Positions 1-6,377 of a DNA stretch of 33,965 bases are shown one piece after another (the first letter of the stretch is position 1; each line of letters starts with the position of its first letter). Under the pieces are notes generated by a model. That model saw only the letters and a list, made by a program, of their open reading frames with translations, made no database searches and had not been told where the DNA came from. The DNA lies in NCBI GenBank assembly GCA_004563715.1, contig SIRX01000019.1, positions 1 to 33,965 of the forward strand. The letters run 5' to 3'. This stretch comes from Actinomycetota bacterium (lineage in GTDB: Bacteria; Actinomycetota; Rubrobacteria; Rubrobacterales; Rubrobacteraceae). Position numbers and translations under genes: made by a program.

Positions 1-1
1 G

Positions 2-445
2 CTGACCTCGTTCGACCCGACCCACGCCGAGGTGATCGGGCTAAACGCCGACCGGGTGCGCTACGGGCTCCTGGTCTTGCTGGCGCTCACGGTGGTGGCC
101 GGCATCCAGGCCGTCGGCGTGGTGCTCACGGGTGCCCTCCTGATCACGCCCGCCGCCGCCGCCTCGTTGATGACGCGGAGCCTGCCCGGGATGATGGCCA
201 TAGCCTCCGCGATAGCCGTTTTCTCCGGGGTCGCCGGACTCTACGCCTCCTACTACCTGAACGTGGCCTCCGGCCCGGCGATCGTGCTCGCCTGCACCCT
301 CGTCTTCGCTGTGACCTGGATCTTCTGGTCTTTGCGCCGTCGGCCGGAGCAGGGCTCATCGGGAGACCCGGAAGCCGGGAGATCCGGAGCATCGGAGATC
401 GGGCCGGCAGAGCGTCCCCTATCCGATTCCGCCCAGTCCCGGTAG
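2..445 (+). CDS. Metal ABC transporter permease, ABC-3 (ZnuB/MntB-like) family, C-terminal part
   Basis: The reading frame is open from the left edge, so only about the last 147 residues are present. They hold hydrophobic segments and the family-typical stretch QAVGVVLTGALLITPAAAA, seen in permeases of zinc/manganese/iron-chelate ABC importers (established for the ABC-3 family). A further hydrophobic segment (ASAIAVFSGVAGLYASYYL) precedes a hydrophilic tail rich in Pro, Gly and Ser that is probably cytoplasmic. The protein would form the membrane channel with an ATPase and a solute-binding lipoprotein encoded to the left. The metal cannot be told from this fragment. The gene runs tail-to-tail into the rhomboid gene, with a 27-bp overlap of the two 3' ends. 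Confidence 0.85.
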   Translation: MTSFDPTHAEVIGLNADRVRYGLLVLLALTVVAGIQAVGVVLTGALLITPAAAASLMTRSLPGMMAIASAIAVFSGVAGLYASYYLNVASGPAIVLACTLVFAVTWIFWSLRRRPEQGSSGDPEAGRSGASEIGPAERPLSDSAQSR

Positions 446-1129
446 GACCAGCCAGAGTACCAGCAATACCAGTTCCGCGCCGAGCACCACCACCAACGGG
501 GTCAGGGCGCGAAGCTTTTTCCGGGAGTAGACCGTCGGGGCCATAAGCCGGCCGAAGACGAAGCCGCCCGCGAGCCCTCCCATATGGGCTGTGTTGCTGA
601 TGTTGGCGATCGAGACGCCCAGGTAGATGTTCAGCGCCAGGAGTATGAGCAGCTGCCGGATCAGGGGGTTCTGCCAGGAGAAGGTGCCGCGCCTCAACGC
701 GTAGCCCAGGATGCTGCCGAGCAGCCCGAAGATGGCTCCGGAGGCCCCCACGGCGGGCTGGTCGAACGTCCCGAAGTACAGGTACGCGATGCCGCCGGAG
801 AGGCCGGAGAGCACGTAGAGCGAGAGAAAGCGCCACCGGCCGAAGGCCGTTTCGGCAAAGCTGCCTAGAAAGTACAGGGCCACCATGTTAAACGCCAGGT
901 GTATAAGCCCCGAGTGCAGAAAGATGCTCGTCAGGAGGCGCCATGCCTCGCCCTGGGCTACCAGAGCGGGTACTAGCGCGCCCTCTTCGAGGACCGCCCC
1001 CAGCTGGTTCACCAGGGCCACGTTCCAGGGCACGCCCGCCGCCGCGGCGAGGCTAGATACCCCCAGGTACACCACCACGTTGGCGGCGATCAGGCTGGCG
1101 GTTACCGGAAGGCGATCGGAAGCCAGCAA
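419..1129 (-). CDS. Rhomboid family intramembrane serine protease
   Basis: The protein has 236 aa and about six hydrophobic segments. Both catalytic motifs of rhomboids are visible: the serine in GASGAIFG (around residue 130) and the histidine in NTAHMGG near residue 180. The loop-1 stretch HSGLIHLAFNM matches the HxxxxHxxxN region. Rhomboids cleave transmembrane substrates within the bilayer (family knowledge); the substrate here is unknown. The start is TTG with a weak GGGAA-type ribosome site. It lies 29 bp after the stop of the FlgT-C-like gene in the same direction, so the two are probably cotranscribed. The 3' end overlaps the convergent metal permease gene by 27 bp. Confidence 0.92.
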   Translation of the reverse strand: MLASDRLPVTASLIAANVVVYLGVSSLAAAAGVPWNVALVNQLGAVLEEGALVPALVAQGEAWRLLTSIFLHSGLIHLAFNMVALYFLGSFAETAFGRWRFLSLYVLSGLSGGIAYLYFGTFDQPAVGASGAIFGLLGSILGYALRRGTFSWQNPLIRQLLILLALNIYLGVSIANISNTAHMGGLAGGFVFGRLMAPTVYSRKKLRALTPLVVVLGAELVLLVLWLVLPGLGGIG

Positions 1130-1158
1130 TACCCGTTCCCAGCGTTCTCGGCGTCGAT

Positions 1159-1608
1159 CTAGCGGCGCCGGATCTCGCGCACGCCGTCACCGACCTGTAC
1201 CTGGGAGAGGTCCTGCAAAGGGCCGCCGAGCATGGACTCCAGGTCGTCGGGGTCCTCGCTGCCGGGGGTCGTGCCGAAACCCTGGATCTTTACGTCCTCG
1301 CCGAACATCTGCCCGAACATGCGCTGCAGGTTCTCCTGCATCTCCCCGATGTTCACGGCTCCGAACGGCGAGGCGGCGGTCTGCAGCCGGGCGACGGCCA
1401 GCCGGTCTTTGACCTCGGTAACCTCGGCGCGGGCCTTTACGTCCTCGACGGTGCCCAGCGTCTCCCCAGTGTCCGGGTCCCAGACCTCCTCGCCGCCGGG
1501 AGAGAAGACCTCGAACAGCATCCCCGGCCGCACGCCCTGCGCCCGGCCCCGGTTTATGACGATCTCGTTGTTGGCCAGTATCTTCGCTACCTTGCCCTCG
1601 ACTGCCAC
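1159..1608 (-). CDS. Conserved hypothetical protein with FlgT-C-like beta domain
   Basis: The first half reads EGKVAKILANNEIVINRG followed by GVRPGMLFEVF and a DPDTGE turn. This is the pattern of small beta-barrel FlgT-C-like domains found in many bacterial envelope or regulatory proteins; function is unknown. The second half is Met/Gln-rich and probably helical, ending in VQVGDGVREIRRR. The frame opens upstream to a GTG at 1707, but GTG 1608 is preferred. It has AGAAGGGAG (1617-1625) 8 nt upstream, and a perfect TATAAT (1694-1699) lies inside the longer version, which would place the first 33 codons over the promoter. With this start the protein is 149 aa. The rhomboid gene follows 29 bp downstream. 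Divergent from endonuclease IV. Confidence 0.7.
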   Translation of the reverse strand: MAVEGKVAKILANNEIVINRGRAQGVRPGMLFEVFSPGGEEVWDPDTGETLGTVEDVKARAEVTEVKDRLAVARLQTAASPFGAVNIGEMQENLQRMFGQMFGEDVKIQGFGTTPGSEDPDDLESMLGGPLQDLSQVQVGDGVREIRRR

Positions 1609-1693
1609 GCGGTGGGCTCCCTTCTGTTGGCCGTCCGGCACAATGGCCCGCCGGCGTTTCAGGTCTTGCTGTGCGTCAGCGGACTCTCTGGAG

Positions 1694-1699
1694 ATTATA
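1694..1699 (-). promoter_or_regulatory. Candidate -10 element (TATAAT) for the FlgT-C-like/rhomboid pair
   Basis: A perfect TATAAT reads on the minus strand. No convincing -35 hexamer is seen 16-18 bp upstream. A start near 1687 would give a leader of about 79 nt to GTG 1608, which carries the only good ribosome-binding site. Confidence 0.5.
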
Positions 1700-1729
1700 T
1701 CTATCACAGCCGGAACGTCCGGGACGGGC

Positions 1730-1735
1730 TAGAAT
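1730..1735 (+). promoter_or_regulatory. -10 element TAGAAT of a leaderless endonuclease IV promoter
   Basis: TAGAAT ends 7 nt before the ATG of the endonuclease IV gene at 1743, and no Shine-Dalgarno lies between. Transcription would therefore begin at or next to the ATG. The -35 region is weak. The same hexamer at the same distance precedes the ClgR-like gene at 2643. Confidence 0.55.
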
Positions 1736-1742
1736 CTCCGCC

Positions 1743-2639
1743 ATGCTGAAACGGATCGCGGAACGAACGAACAGGATAGGACGCCACCTGCCGACCTCGG
1801 GCGGCTTGACGAAGACCTTGCAGAGAGCCGAAGGATTGGGCTGCGAGACGCTCCAGGTCTTTGTCTCCAACCCCCAGGGGTGGGCCGACCCGGTTACCCG
1901 ACCGGACGCGGCGGCTTTCGCCACGGGCGCGCGGGAGCTGGGCATCTCGCCGGTGGTGGTCCACGCCAAGTACCTGATCAACCTCGCCTCCCCGAACGCG
2001 GAGCATCGCGATCGCTCGGTCCGGACCCTGGTCCGGGAGCTGGCCGCCGCCGGAGAGCTGGGCGCGGACCTGATCGTGGTCCACTCCGGAAGCCACGGCG
2101 GGGCTGGGGAGGAAGAGGGGCTGGCCCGGCTCGTGTCCAGCCTGAAACGGGTTCGGGAGCTGGCCGGCAGCAACGGCCGCGTCCCGGAACTGGCGGTAGA
2201 GAACTCCGTGGGGGCCGGAACCCAGCTCTGTTCCACGTTCGAGGCCCTGGAAGAGGTTTCCCGGCGCGCGGGGGTGGGGGTCTGCGTGGACACGGCCCAC
2301 GCGTTCGTGGCGGGCTACGACCTCTCGGCCCCGGAGGGGGCGCGGGAGGTCGCCGAAGAGCTGCGGGAGGTGTTGGGGGGCAGGATCTCGTTGCTCCACC
2401 TCAACGACGCCCGCAACGGCCTCGGCAGCCACCGGGACGGGCATCGCCGGATCGGTGAGGGGCAGGTTGCGGAAGAGAGCTGGACGGAGGTCTTTGCTGG
2501 TCTACCCGGCGTCCCGGTGGTGATGGAGACGCCCTACGGCACGCCGGAGGTCGACCTGGAACAGGTCCGGCTGGTCAAGCAGTTAGCGGCCCGGCCGCCA
2601 TCAGGTTGCCAAACGCGGCGGGATGAATATAGAATCTAG
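1743..2639 (+). CDS. nfo: Deoxyribonuclease IV (AP endonuclease, Nfo family)
   Basis: A 298-aa TIM-barrel AP endonuclease, close to the usual family length of about 280. It cuts the backbone 5' of abasic sites in base-excision repair, using three metal ions. Seen in sequence: RHLPTSGGL near the N-terminus, LQVFVSNPQGW, VVHAKYLINLAS (metal-site histidine), IVVHSGSH, LAVENS (Glu ligand), GVCVDTAHAF (Asp and His ligands), LHLNDARNGLGSHRDGH (Asp/His cluster) and VVMETP. All are hallmark positions. A longer frame begins at 1671, but ATG 1743 is chosen because the -10 element ends 7 nt upstream and the family N-terminus begins just after it. The ClgR-like gene starts 3 bp past the stop but has its own promoter. 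Confidence 0.93.
   Translation: MLKRIAERTNRIGRHLPTSGGLTKTLQRAEGLGCETLQVFVSNPQGWADPVTRPDAAAFATGARELGISPVVVHAKYLINLASPNAEHRDRSVRTLVRELAAAGELGADLIVVHSGSHGGAGEEEGLARLVSSLKRVRELAGSNGRVPELAVENSVGAGTQLCSTFEALEEVSRRAGVGVCVDTAHAFVAGYDLSAPEGAREVAEELREVLGGRISLLHLNDARNGLGSHRDGHRRIGEGQVAEESWTEVFAGLPGVPVVMETPYGTPEVDLEQVRLVKQLAARPPSGCQTRRDEYRI
2606..2635 (+). promoter_or_regulatory. Leaderless promoter of the ClgR-like regulator
   Basis: -35 TTGCCA (2606-2611) and -10 TAGAAT (2630-2635) are separated by 18 bp. The ATG at 2643 follows the -10 by 7 nt and no ribosome-binding site is present. The promoter lies inside the last codons of the endonuclease IV gene, so the regulator can be expressed independently of it. 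Confidence 0.65.
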
Positions 2640-2642
2640 CAC

Positions 2643-2942
2643 ATGGAGTCTCTGGACATCCGCCCGACCCGCCGGAGGGGCGACCTCCTCGCCGCGATCG
2701 GCGAGACCCTGCGCGCGGAGCGCACCGAGCGCGGCCTGACCCTCCGGGAAGTGGCCGAAGGGGCGCACGTCTCGGTCTCGTACCTCGCCGAGATCGAACG
2801 CGGCGAGAAAGACCCCTCCTCGAAGGTCCTGGAGAGCATAGCCGGCGGTCTGGAGATGGAGGTCAGCGATCTCCTCATCCGCATCGCCGCCGCCCTGGAG
2901 CCCGCTGCGGTCGTCCCGGTCGCCGACTCTCTGGCGGCCTGA
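2643..2942 (+). CDS. XRE-family transcriptional regulator, ClgR-like
   Basis: A 99-aa protein with one Cro/C1-type helix-turn-helix at about residues 18-75. The central stretch LREVAEGAHVSVSYLAEIER followed by GEKDPSSKVLESI closely resembles actinobacterial ClgR/PopR regulators, which activate clp protease genes and related stress functions (family knowledge). The protein ends ADSLAA. A C-terminal -LAA/-AA is the known Clp degron of ClgR and PopR, so this regulator may be kept unstable by ClpP (inference). Transcription appears leaderless from TAGAAT at 2630. It lies between the endonuclease IV gene (same strand) and the convergent CPBP protease gene, with 13 bp between the two stops. Family assignment is good; the ClgR role is inferred. 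Confidence 0.82.
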   Translation: MESLDIRPTRRRGDLLAAIGETLRAERTERGLTLREVAEGAHVSVSYLAEIERGEKDPSSKVLESIAGGLEMEVSDLLIRIAAALEPAAVVPVADSLAA

Positions 2943-2955
2943 CCTTACCTCCACC

Positions 2956-3963
2956 TCACGTTACGAAGAAGTACGATAGGAGCACCGCGAACGTGTTGAA
3001 CGCGGCGTGCGCCAGAAAGCTCGCCGTCGTGTTTATGTAGCGGCGCAGCAGGCCGAGCCCCACGGACAGCAGGAGTATGTAGCCGATTAGCACGGACGGC
3101 CCGTACTGCACGTGCATGGAGGCGAAGAGCAGGGAGGAGGGCAAGATGCCCAGGGTTGGCTGGAGGGCGCCCCGGAACAGAGTCTCTTCTCCGAGCCCCG
3201 CGCCCAGCCCGACCAGGAGAGCGAACAGCACGGCGGAGAGGGGGCTAAGGCCCTCCGGGCTGAAAAGCGTCTCGGAGAGGTTCCCCACCGTACGGTACAA
3301 CTCCGGCTGGAGGTTGCGGAAGAGGGCGTCCGCCAGCGCCGAGAGCCCGAGCGCCACGACGACGAAGAGCGCGACTATCCCGAGCTGCGCCAACGAGATC
3401 CTGCCGTACCCCAACCGTGAGACCGTCTGGCGCAGGTTACGCCGAACGCCGGCACCGACCCCGAGCACCGCGACCACGAAAAACGGGATCTGGCCGGCGA
3501 AGACCGCGCCGGCCGACAGGCGCTGGTCCTGAAAGACCTGAGCCACGTCCGGTATCTGCGTGAAGATCAGCAGACTCACCACGTTGTACGCCAGGATAAG
3601 GGCGAAGAACCACAGGGCGAGAAAGAACGGTGGATCGGCCCACCGGCTGTTCTTGAGTCTTCCGCCGGTGATGCTGCGCAAGGGCGGTATGCACAGGGCC
3701 AGCGCCGCGACGGCCGCCATCAGCGCCGCGACCCCCGCCAGGCCAACGAGCACCTGCTCGGAGAGGGTCGCCGTCTGGGCTCCCAGAACCGTAAACAACC
3801 CGACAGCCGTGAGGCTTCCCACGGCTGCCACCAACAAAGACAACGCCAGCAGGGTAACGACCAGCGTAATCTCCGCCCGCCGGTTTCCGCGCGCCCACTG
3901 CGCGAGTAAGGCCATCCCGCCGACGAAAACGGTCGCCGCCGCGTAAAGAACAACACCCGTCAC
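2956..3963 (-). CDS. CPBP family intramembrane metalloprotease (Rce1-like)
   Basis: A 335-aa protein with about eight hydrophobic segments. Its last third carries the three CPBP/Abi motifs: EETLFRG (EExxxR) near residue 260, FASMH (FxxxH) near 283 and HAAFN (HxxxN) near 320, which form a metal or catalytic site within the membrane. Bacterial members are linked to peptide maturation, bacteriocin immunity or membrane signalling; the substrate is unknown. The start is GTG with AGAGAGG 7 nt upstream. A GC-rich hairpin with a T-rich tail lies about 45-85 bp upstream of the start and may be a terminator for the preceding small genes or an attenuator in this gene's leader. Converges with the ClgR-like gene. 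Confidence 0.9.
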   Translation of the reverse strand: MTGVVLYAAATVFVGGMALLAQWARGNRRAEITLVVTLLALSLLVAAVGSLTAVGLFTVLGAQTATLSEQVLVGLAGVAALMAAVAALALCIPPLRSITGGRLKNSRWADPPFFLALWFFALILAYNVVSLLIFTQIPDVAQVFQDQRLSAGAVFAGQIPFFVVAVLGVGAGVRRNLRQTVSRLGYGRISLAQLGIVALFVVVALGLSALADALFRNLQPELYRTVGNLSETLFSPEGLSPLSAVLFALLVGLGAGLGEETLFRGALQPTLGILPSSLLFASMHVQYGPSVLIGYILLLSVGLGLLRRYINTTASFLAHAAFNTFAVLLSYFFVT

Positions 3964-4008
3964 GAAGAAACCTCTCTAGAATCTGATGAGCGACGACCAG
4001 AGGTTAGC

Positions 4009-4048
4009 ACAAGAATAATCCCCGGCCCGTGCGGGTGGCGGACCGGGG
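4009..4048 (-). terminator. Candidate intrinsic terminator for the small gene pair
   Basis: On the minus strand, perfect arms CCCCGG (4048-4043) and CCGGGG (4025-4020) enclose a smaller CCCG/CGGG hairpin and are followed by ATTATTCTTGT. It lies about 115 bp after the stop of the 98-aa gene and about 50 bp before the CPBP start. The T-tract is interrupted, so efficiency is doubtful. Confidence 0.4.
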
Positions 4049-4162
4049 TAATCTCTGGGCCGAAGGGGAAGGAGAAGCCCAGTAACAAACACTATAAACA
4101 CCCTAAATTACATTACCGCTACCGGACGATAACAGTTTGGTAACAGCCTCGGGCTCCGGCAT

Positions 4163-4459
4163 CTACGGGTCGCGGTTCTCGTTCCGCTCCAGCCCGTCGA
4201 GTATGGGGCCGAGTTCCCGGTCGCGGGCGGCTTCGTACTCTTCCAGGCTCTCCGCCTCGCGCGCCAGCGCGGCGATACGGGCCGTGAGCCCCGCGCCGCC
4301 TTTTGCGGCCAGGATGCGCCAGCCCAGGATGCGGTAGGCCCTCTCCAACCGGCCGTCGTTTCCGATGGCGCTCTCCAGGAGGTCCTCAAGAGCGGTGTGG
4401 AGCGCTTCGGCTTCCTCCAGCGACAGGGTCAGAGATACCTTCTGCGGGGCATCGGGCAA
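4163..4459 (-). CDS. Hypothetical helical protein, 98 aa
   Basis: Not recognised. The sequence is almost wholly amphipathic helix, acidic, with Glu/Leu/Ala-rich stretches (LEEAEALHTALEDLLESAIG near residues 14-33, then AALAREAESLEEYEAARDRE around residues 62-81). This suggests a helical bundle or coiled coil. No signal peptide or membrane segment is visible. The start is TTG, one base after the stop of the upstream 115-aa gene. GGAGAAGG, 9 nt before the TTG, supports it; the only nearby ATG is out of frame. The two genes form a tight pair under one operator-bearing promoter, so a shared task is likely. A candidate terminator lies downstream. Confidence 0.65.
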   Translation of the reverse strand: MPDAPQKVSLTLSLEEAEALHTALEDLLESAIGNDGRLERAYRILGWRILAAKGGAGLTARIAALAREAESLEEYEAARDRELGPILDGLERNENRDP

Positions 4460-4460
4460 C

Positions 4461-4808
4461 TTAACGGACCTTCTCCAGGTAAATGCGATCCTGGGTGATC
4501 ACCACCCGCAAGTCTTCCGGCGGGCGGTGGAGATAGTCGCGCCACTCGCGGTCAAAGACCTCTGAGGCGTGGGCTTCCGTTTTCAAGACTATCCCCCCGG
4601 CGGTCTCTTCCAGCACCGCCGGATGCTCCGAGAGGTGGCCCCGCCGCACGGGGTCCCGGCGATAGATCGAGTTGCGCGACCGGAAGCTCTGCACGCTGGA
4701 GGACGTGGTGTTGAGTTCCTGCGCTATCCAGTCGTCACCCCGGCCCTCCTCGACCCAGCGGCGTATTCTGGCGGCGTGCGGCTTTAATGCCACTCTTCTG
4801 GTTCCCAC
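4461..4808 (-). CDS. Small protein with HTH-like N-terminal region
   Basis: With the chosen start the protein is 115 aa. The N-terminal half is basic and reads like a helix-turn-helix: RRWVEEGRGDDWIAQELNTT, then SSVQSFRSRNSIYRRD. WIAQELN-TTSSSVQSFR has the spacing of a resolvase/sigma-type HTH (inference). The C-terminal half (GGIVLKTEAHASEVFDREWR, ending IYLEKVR) is probably alpha/beta and unidentified. The frame opens to ATG 4856, but GTG 4808 is preferred. GGAGAAGG lies about 5 nt before it, and a TAGAAT -10 element at 4841-4846 would otherwise fall inside the gene. A near-perfect palindrome overlaps the -35 region, consistent with autoregulation. It is followed after one base by the 98-aa gene. 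Confidence 0.65.
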   Translation of the reverse strand: MGTRRVALKPHAARIRRWVEEGRGDDWIAQELNTTSSSVQSFRSRNSIYRRDPVRRGHLSEHPAVLEETAGGIVLKTEAHASEVFDREWRDYLHRPPEDLRVVITQDRIYLEKVR

Positions 4809-4840
4809 GAGCCCTTCTCCTTCACCCAATGGAGTTTTAT

Positions 4841-4882
4841 ATTCTATATGTACCATCTCTGGTTACCTGACGCCAGGTATCC
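4841..4882 (-). promoter_or_regulatory. Promoter with 22-bp operator palindrome
   Basis: The -10 TAGAAT reads on the minus strand at 4846-4841. The -35 position (about 4864-4869) is covered by an imperfect palindrome at 4861-4882, in which 18 of 22 positions are symmetric. Its core is TACCTG-N4-CAGGTA, flanked by GG and CC. This is the size and symmetry of a dimeric HTH-protein operator. The downstream gene encodes an HTH-like protein, so autoregulation is the simplest reading. Confidence 0.6.
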
Positions 4883-4932
4883 AAAACCGTATTCTCTTCG
4901 GTGCGCGACGACAGGTCTGGTCGGAACCCGGC

Positions 4933-5376
4933 TCAGGCTATCGTCCGGGCGGTCATCCAGAGCACGAGCAGCCCGCGGAGGCTCCAGGCTGTGGTCCGCA
5001 CCCAGTTGGAGGCTACCAGAAGCCGGTGGGCTCCCGGCTCGTAACCGAGGCCCAGGTCGCGGTGGCGCGGAACCTGGAGAAAGGCCGTGGACAGCCAGAC
5101 GGCCGCGAGCAGCCCGGCCCCGGCCCAGGCGGATGCCGCCAGCACGCCCGCTGGCCGTACGAAGAGGAGCAGCACGGCGGTAGCGGCCTCCACCAGCATC
5201 GGCGGGCCTACCACGTAGCCCGTGAGCCTGGAGTGGTCCCCGGCGTAGGACCGGAAACCCCCCGCGCCGACCCGGCCGAAGAGCGGGTAGTGGACGACCT
5301 GCACAAACCAGATGAGGCCGACCATAAAGAGCGTTGCGGCGACGTGGACGAGCAGCAGGAGTTCCGCCGCGCTCAT
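4933..5376 (-). CDS. Small integral membrane protein, 147 aa
   Basis: The protein has four predicted membrane segments (about residues 5-27, 53-72, 78-100 and 125-145). A polar motif, QVPRHRDLG, follows the third segment, and SNWVRTTAW precedes the fourth. The pattern resembles a widespread four-TM family of unknown function related to DUF1772-type proteins, but I cannot assign a name with confidence. It is last in the deacetylase operon: its ATG overlaps the TGA of the renalase-like gene as ATGA (5373-5376), a sign of translational coupling. Its stop is about 125 bp upstream of the small HTH-like gene on the same strand. Confidence 0.75.
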   Translation of the reverse strand: MSAAELLLLVHVAATLFMVGLIWFVQVVHYPLFGRVGAGGFRSYAGDHSRLTGYVVGPPMLVEAATAVLLLFVRPAGVLAASAWAGAGLLAAVWLSTAFLQVPRHRDLGLGYEPGAHRLLVASNWVRTTAWSLRGLLVLWMTARTIA

Positions 5377-6377
5377 ACGTCCCTTCCGAGCAGGTGGCCG
5401 GCCGCGGCGAGGCCGGAGAGGGCGGCGCCCTCCACCTTCGGCTGGCCGAAGGCGTCACCGGCGAAGACCAGCGGGTGATCTTCTGATATTGCCAGGAACG
5501 GCTCCTCGTGGGAACCCGTCACCCAACTGTAGCGCCACCGGGCAAGCGAGGTCTCCACAACCCGGGGGGAGAGGTCCGCCTCCAGCTGGTCTCCGGCAAG
5601 GGCCAGGAGGGAGGAGGCTACCTCGTCGTCCGGGGCGTCGAAGTGGTCCCGGCTCCATTCGGGGCCGGCGTGGACCGTGATGCCGGGGGTCTCGGAGATA
5701 CCCTTGCGGCGGTTGTCCCCGATCCAGTCCAGCGGCTCGCCTTTGATCTGGACGCCCCCCGGCTCGGGTACCCCGGTCGGCCCGTCCAGCACCGCCATGA
5801 GCGCCAGGCACGGGTCGTAGGAGATCTTCGCGAGCTGCCGCCGCTCCTCTGCCGGCAGCTCGTAGCCGCCGGACTCGACGAGCGCCAGGGCCTGCGGCGC
5901 CGGCGGCGTCATAACGAGCGCCGTGCCGGAGACCCGCAGGCCGGACTCGCAAGCCATCTCCCAGCCGTCCTGCCGGTGACGGACCGTCACCACCCTCTCT
6001 CCGGTGCGCACGTCGAGGCCGTGGGCCAGGTGCTTGGGAGCGGAGGTCATGCCCCGTGTACCCCGGTAGCGCGGGTGGCCGTCGGCCCGGGGCTCGCCGT
6101 CAGGGCCGGCGAAGCCGCGGGACCACTCCTCCACGACGCCGGCCGCCGTCCACTCCTCGACGAGTTGGGCAAAGCGTTCGCTACGGACGGTAAAGAACTG
6201 GGCGCCGTGGTCGAAGTTGCCTGAGCCCACCCGGCGGGTCGCCATCCGGCCGCCGACGCCGCGGGCCTTGTCCACGACCGTCACCCGCCACCCGGCATCG
6301 TGCAGCCCACGGGCAGCCAGGAGGCCCGAGATGCCGGCCCCGACGACGAGGCACGAGCCGGGTTGCGACGCCGGCAT
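5373..6377 (-). CDS. Renalase-like FAD-dependent NAD(P)H oxidoreductase
   Basis: With the start at ATG 6377 the protein is 334 aa, typical of the bacterial renalase group. The N-terminus has the Rossmann dinucleotide motif VVGAGISGLLAARGL, then VVDKARGVGGRMATRR (second FAD motif) and FDHGAQFFT, both characteristic of renalases. The C-terminus has FAGDAFGQPKVEGAALSG, the FAD-closing motif. Bacterial renalases oxidise mis-reduced isomers of NAD(P)H (2- or 6-dihydro forms) back to NAD(P)+ (established for the family), a metabolite-repair role. The frame opens far upstream, but that part overlaps the SDR gene. The ATG overlaps the SDR stop as TGATG, and the next gene starts in an ATGA overlap, so translation of all three is probably coupled. 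Confidence 0.87.
   Translation of the reverse strand: MPASQPGSCLVVGAGISGLLAARGLHDAGWRVTVVDKARGVGGRMATRRVGSGNFDHGAQFFTVRSERFAQLVEEWTAAGVVEEWSRGFAGPDGEPRADGHPRYRGTRGMTSAPKHLAHGLDVRTGERVVTVRHRQDGWEMACESGLRVSGTALVMTPPAPQALALVESGGYELPAEERRQLAKISYDPCLALMAVLDGPTGVPEPGGVQIKGEPLDWIGDNRRKGISETPGITVHAGPEWSRDHFDAPDDEVASSLLALAGDQLEADLSPRVVETSLARWRYSWVTGSHEEPFLAISEDHPLVFAGDAFGQPKVEGAALSGLAAAGHLLGRDV

Noticed and set aside
3977-4017. TAGAAT followed by a 10-codon frame (ATG 3985) on the plus strand
   Set aside because: Too short and opposite to the CPBP leader; the hexamer overlaps that gene's ribosome-binding region and probably arises by chance.
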